A stretch of 12,683 nucleotides of DNA from Ignavibacteria bacterium. Lineage in GTDB: Bacteria > Bacteroidota > Ignavibacteria > UBA10030 > SZUA-254. Under the pieces are notes generated by a model that saw only the letters and a program-made list of their open reading frames with translations, ran no database searches and had not been told where the DNA came from. Positions within the stretch are counted from its first letter, which is position 1, and each line of letters opens with the position of its first letter. A program made the position numbers and the translations under genes. Location: positions 6,333 through 19,015 of the forward strand of contig VBOC01000110.1 of the NCBI GenBank assembly GCA_005877655.1, given 5' to 3'. This document shows, piece by piece, positions 12,262 to 12,683 of the stretch.

Positions 12262-12683
12262 TTATTTCCCGCTCAGCTTCAGCAGCCCGGCGAGGGATGC
12301 CCGGAGTTGGAACAGCGTGGAATTAAAATTCAACTTGACCTCCTCCAGGAGGCGTTGGGAATCCAGGACCTCCAGATTCGAACCCGACCCGCCCGCGAAT
12401 CGCGATTTTGCCGAAAGATAATTCTTCTCGGCTTCGGTGATGTTGGCCCGATAGCTCACCAGGCTCTTCCGGGCGAGTTCAACGTCGCCCAGTGTATTCC
12501 GCCATTCCGTCTCGAGTCCCCGCCGCTGCAACTCGAGTTGGGCGTCCAGCTGATCCCGATCGAAAACCCGTTGTTCGATCCGGTCGTTGATGGCGCCCCA
12601 GGAAAAGATCGGGAGGTCGAGGGAGAGAAATACCGAATATCCGACATCGTCTCGAAACTCATGCGGGTGGATTCCGAGGGCAC
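12262..12683 (-). CDS. TolC-like outer membrane efflux protein, C-terminal part (cut by window edge)
   Basis: The minus-strand frame enters at the window edge and ends at TAA 12262-12264. It reads ALGIHPHEFRDDVGYSVFLS, LDLPIFSWGAINDRIEQRVF, a long helix to about SYRANITEAEKNYLSAKSRF, then GSGSNLEVLDSQRLLEEVKL and a final helix LRASLAGLLKLSGK. The pattern LDLPIFSWG...R followed by NLEVLDSQ is typical of the second half of TolC/OEP family proteins, which form trimeric channels through the outer membrane and a periplasmic helical barrel. The TTG at 12531 is internal, since the frame is clearly coding upstream of it. It is the first of the three efflux genes in transcription order, so the operon promoter lies outside the window. 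Confidence 0.88.
   Translation of the reverse strand, partial: ALGIHPHEFRDDVGYSVFLSLDLPIFSWGAINDRIEQRVFDRDQLDAQLELQRRGLETEWRNTLGDVELARKSLVSYRANITEAEKNYLSAKSRFAGGSGSNLEVLDSQRLLEEVKLNFNSTLFQLRASLAGLLKLSGK

Overview
The window suggests a Gram-negative member of the Bacteroidota/FCB group, most likely an Ignavibacteria-like lineage. The evidence is a modular secreted protein ending in a type IX secretion (T9SS) sorting motif (LLQNYPNPFNPTSII), a fused Ser/Thr kinase-TPR protein of a kind common in that group, and an RND/MFP/TolC efflux operon that needs an outer membrane. The lineage is inferred from protein character only.

Layout. Positions 1-1405 (+): the 3' part of an ester cyclase (SnoaL-like) gene and a complete pirin gene, 19 nt apart and probably co-transcribed. 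Positions 1569-4054 (+): a gene for a secreted protein of three repeats of a roughly 145-residue module, each followed by a fibronectin-III-like domain, then a T9SS C-terminal signal. It is broken by a frameshift near 3080 and its sorting domain stops early at 4054. Positions 4189-4837 (+): a lipoprotein-like gene split between two frames at a Glu-Ser-x repeat. Positions 5077-7482 (+): an intact 801-residue membrane-anchored Ser/Thr kinase with a periplasmic FlgO/TolB-N-like domain and TPRs. Positions 7491-7562 (-): tRNA-Glu(CUC). Positions 7921-8214 (+): a small antitoxin-like gene, overlapped by an 18-codon stub of an AbiEii-type nucleotidyltransferase. Positions 12683 down to 8247 (-): an efflux operon in the order TolC-like outer-membrane protein (cut by the window edge), membrane fusion protein, RND pump.

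The three efflux genes would form one tripartite envelope pump. However, at about 11280 the fusion-protein frame runs directly into the pump frame, with the end of the first gene and the start of the second both missing.

The most striking feature of the window is the number of damaged genes: internal frameshifts near 3080 and 4578, a truncated secretion signal at 4054, a nonsense-terminated nucleotidyltransferase at 8156 and the MFP/RND junction at 11280. They lie next to intact genes (pirin, kinase, tRNA). Either this locus is decaying by small deletions or the assembly has errors, and read mapping would decide. I see no CRISPR array, insertion sequence, integrase or phage gene. The best candidate for something little described is the threefold repeated secreted module with a conserved cysteine pair.
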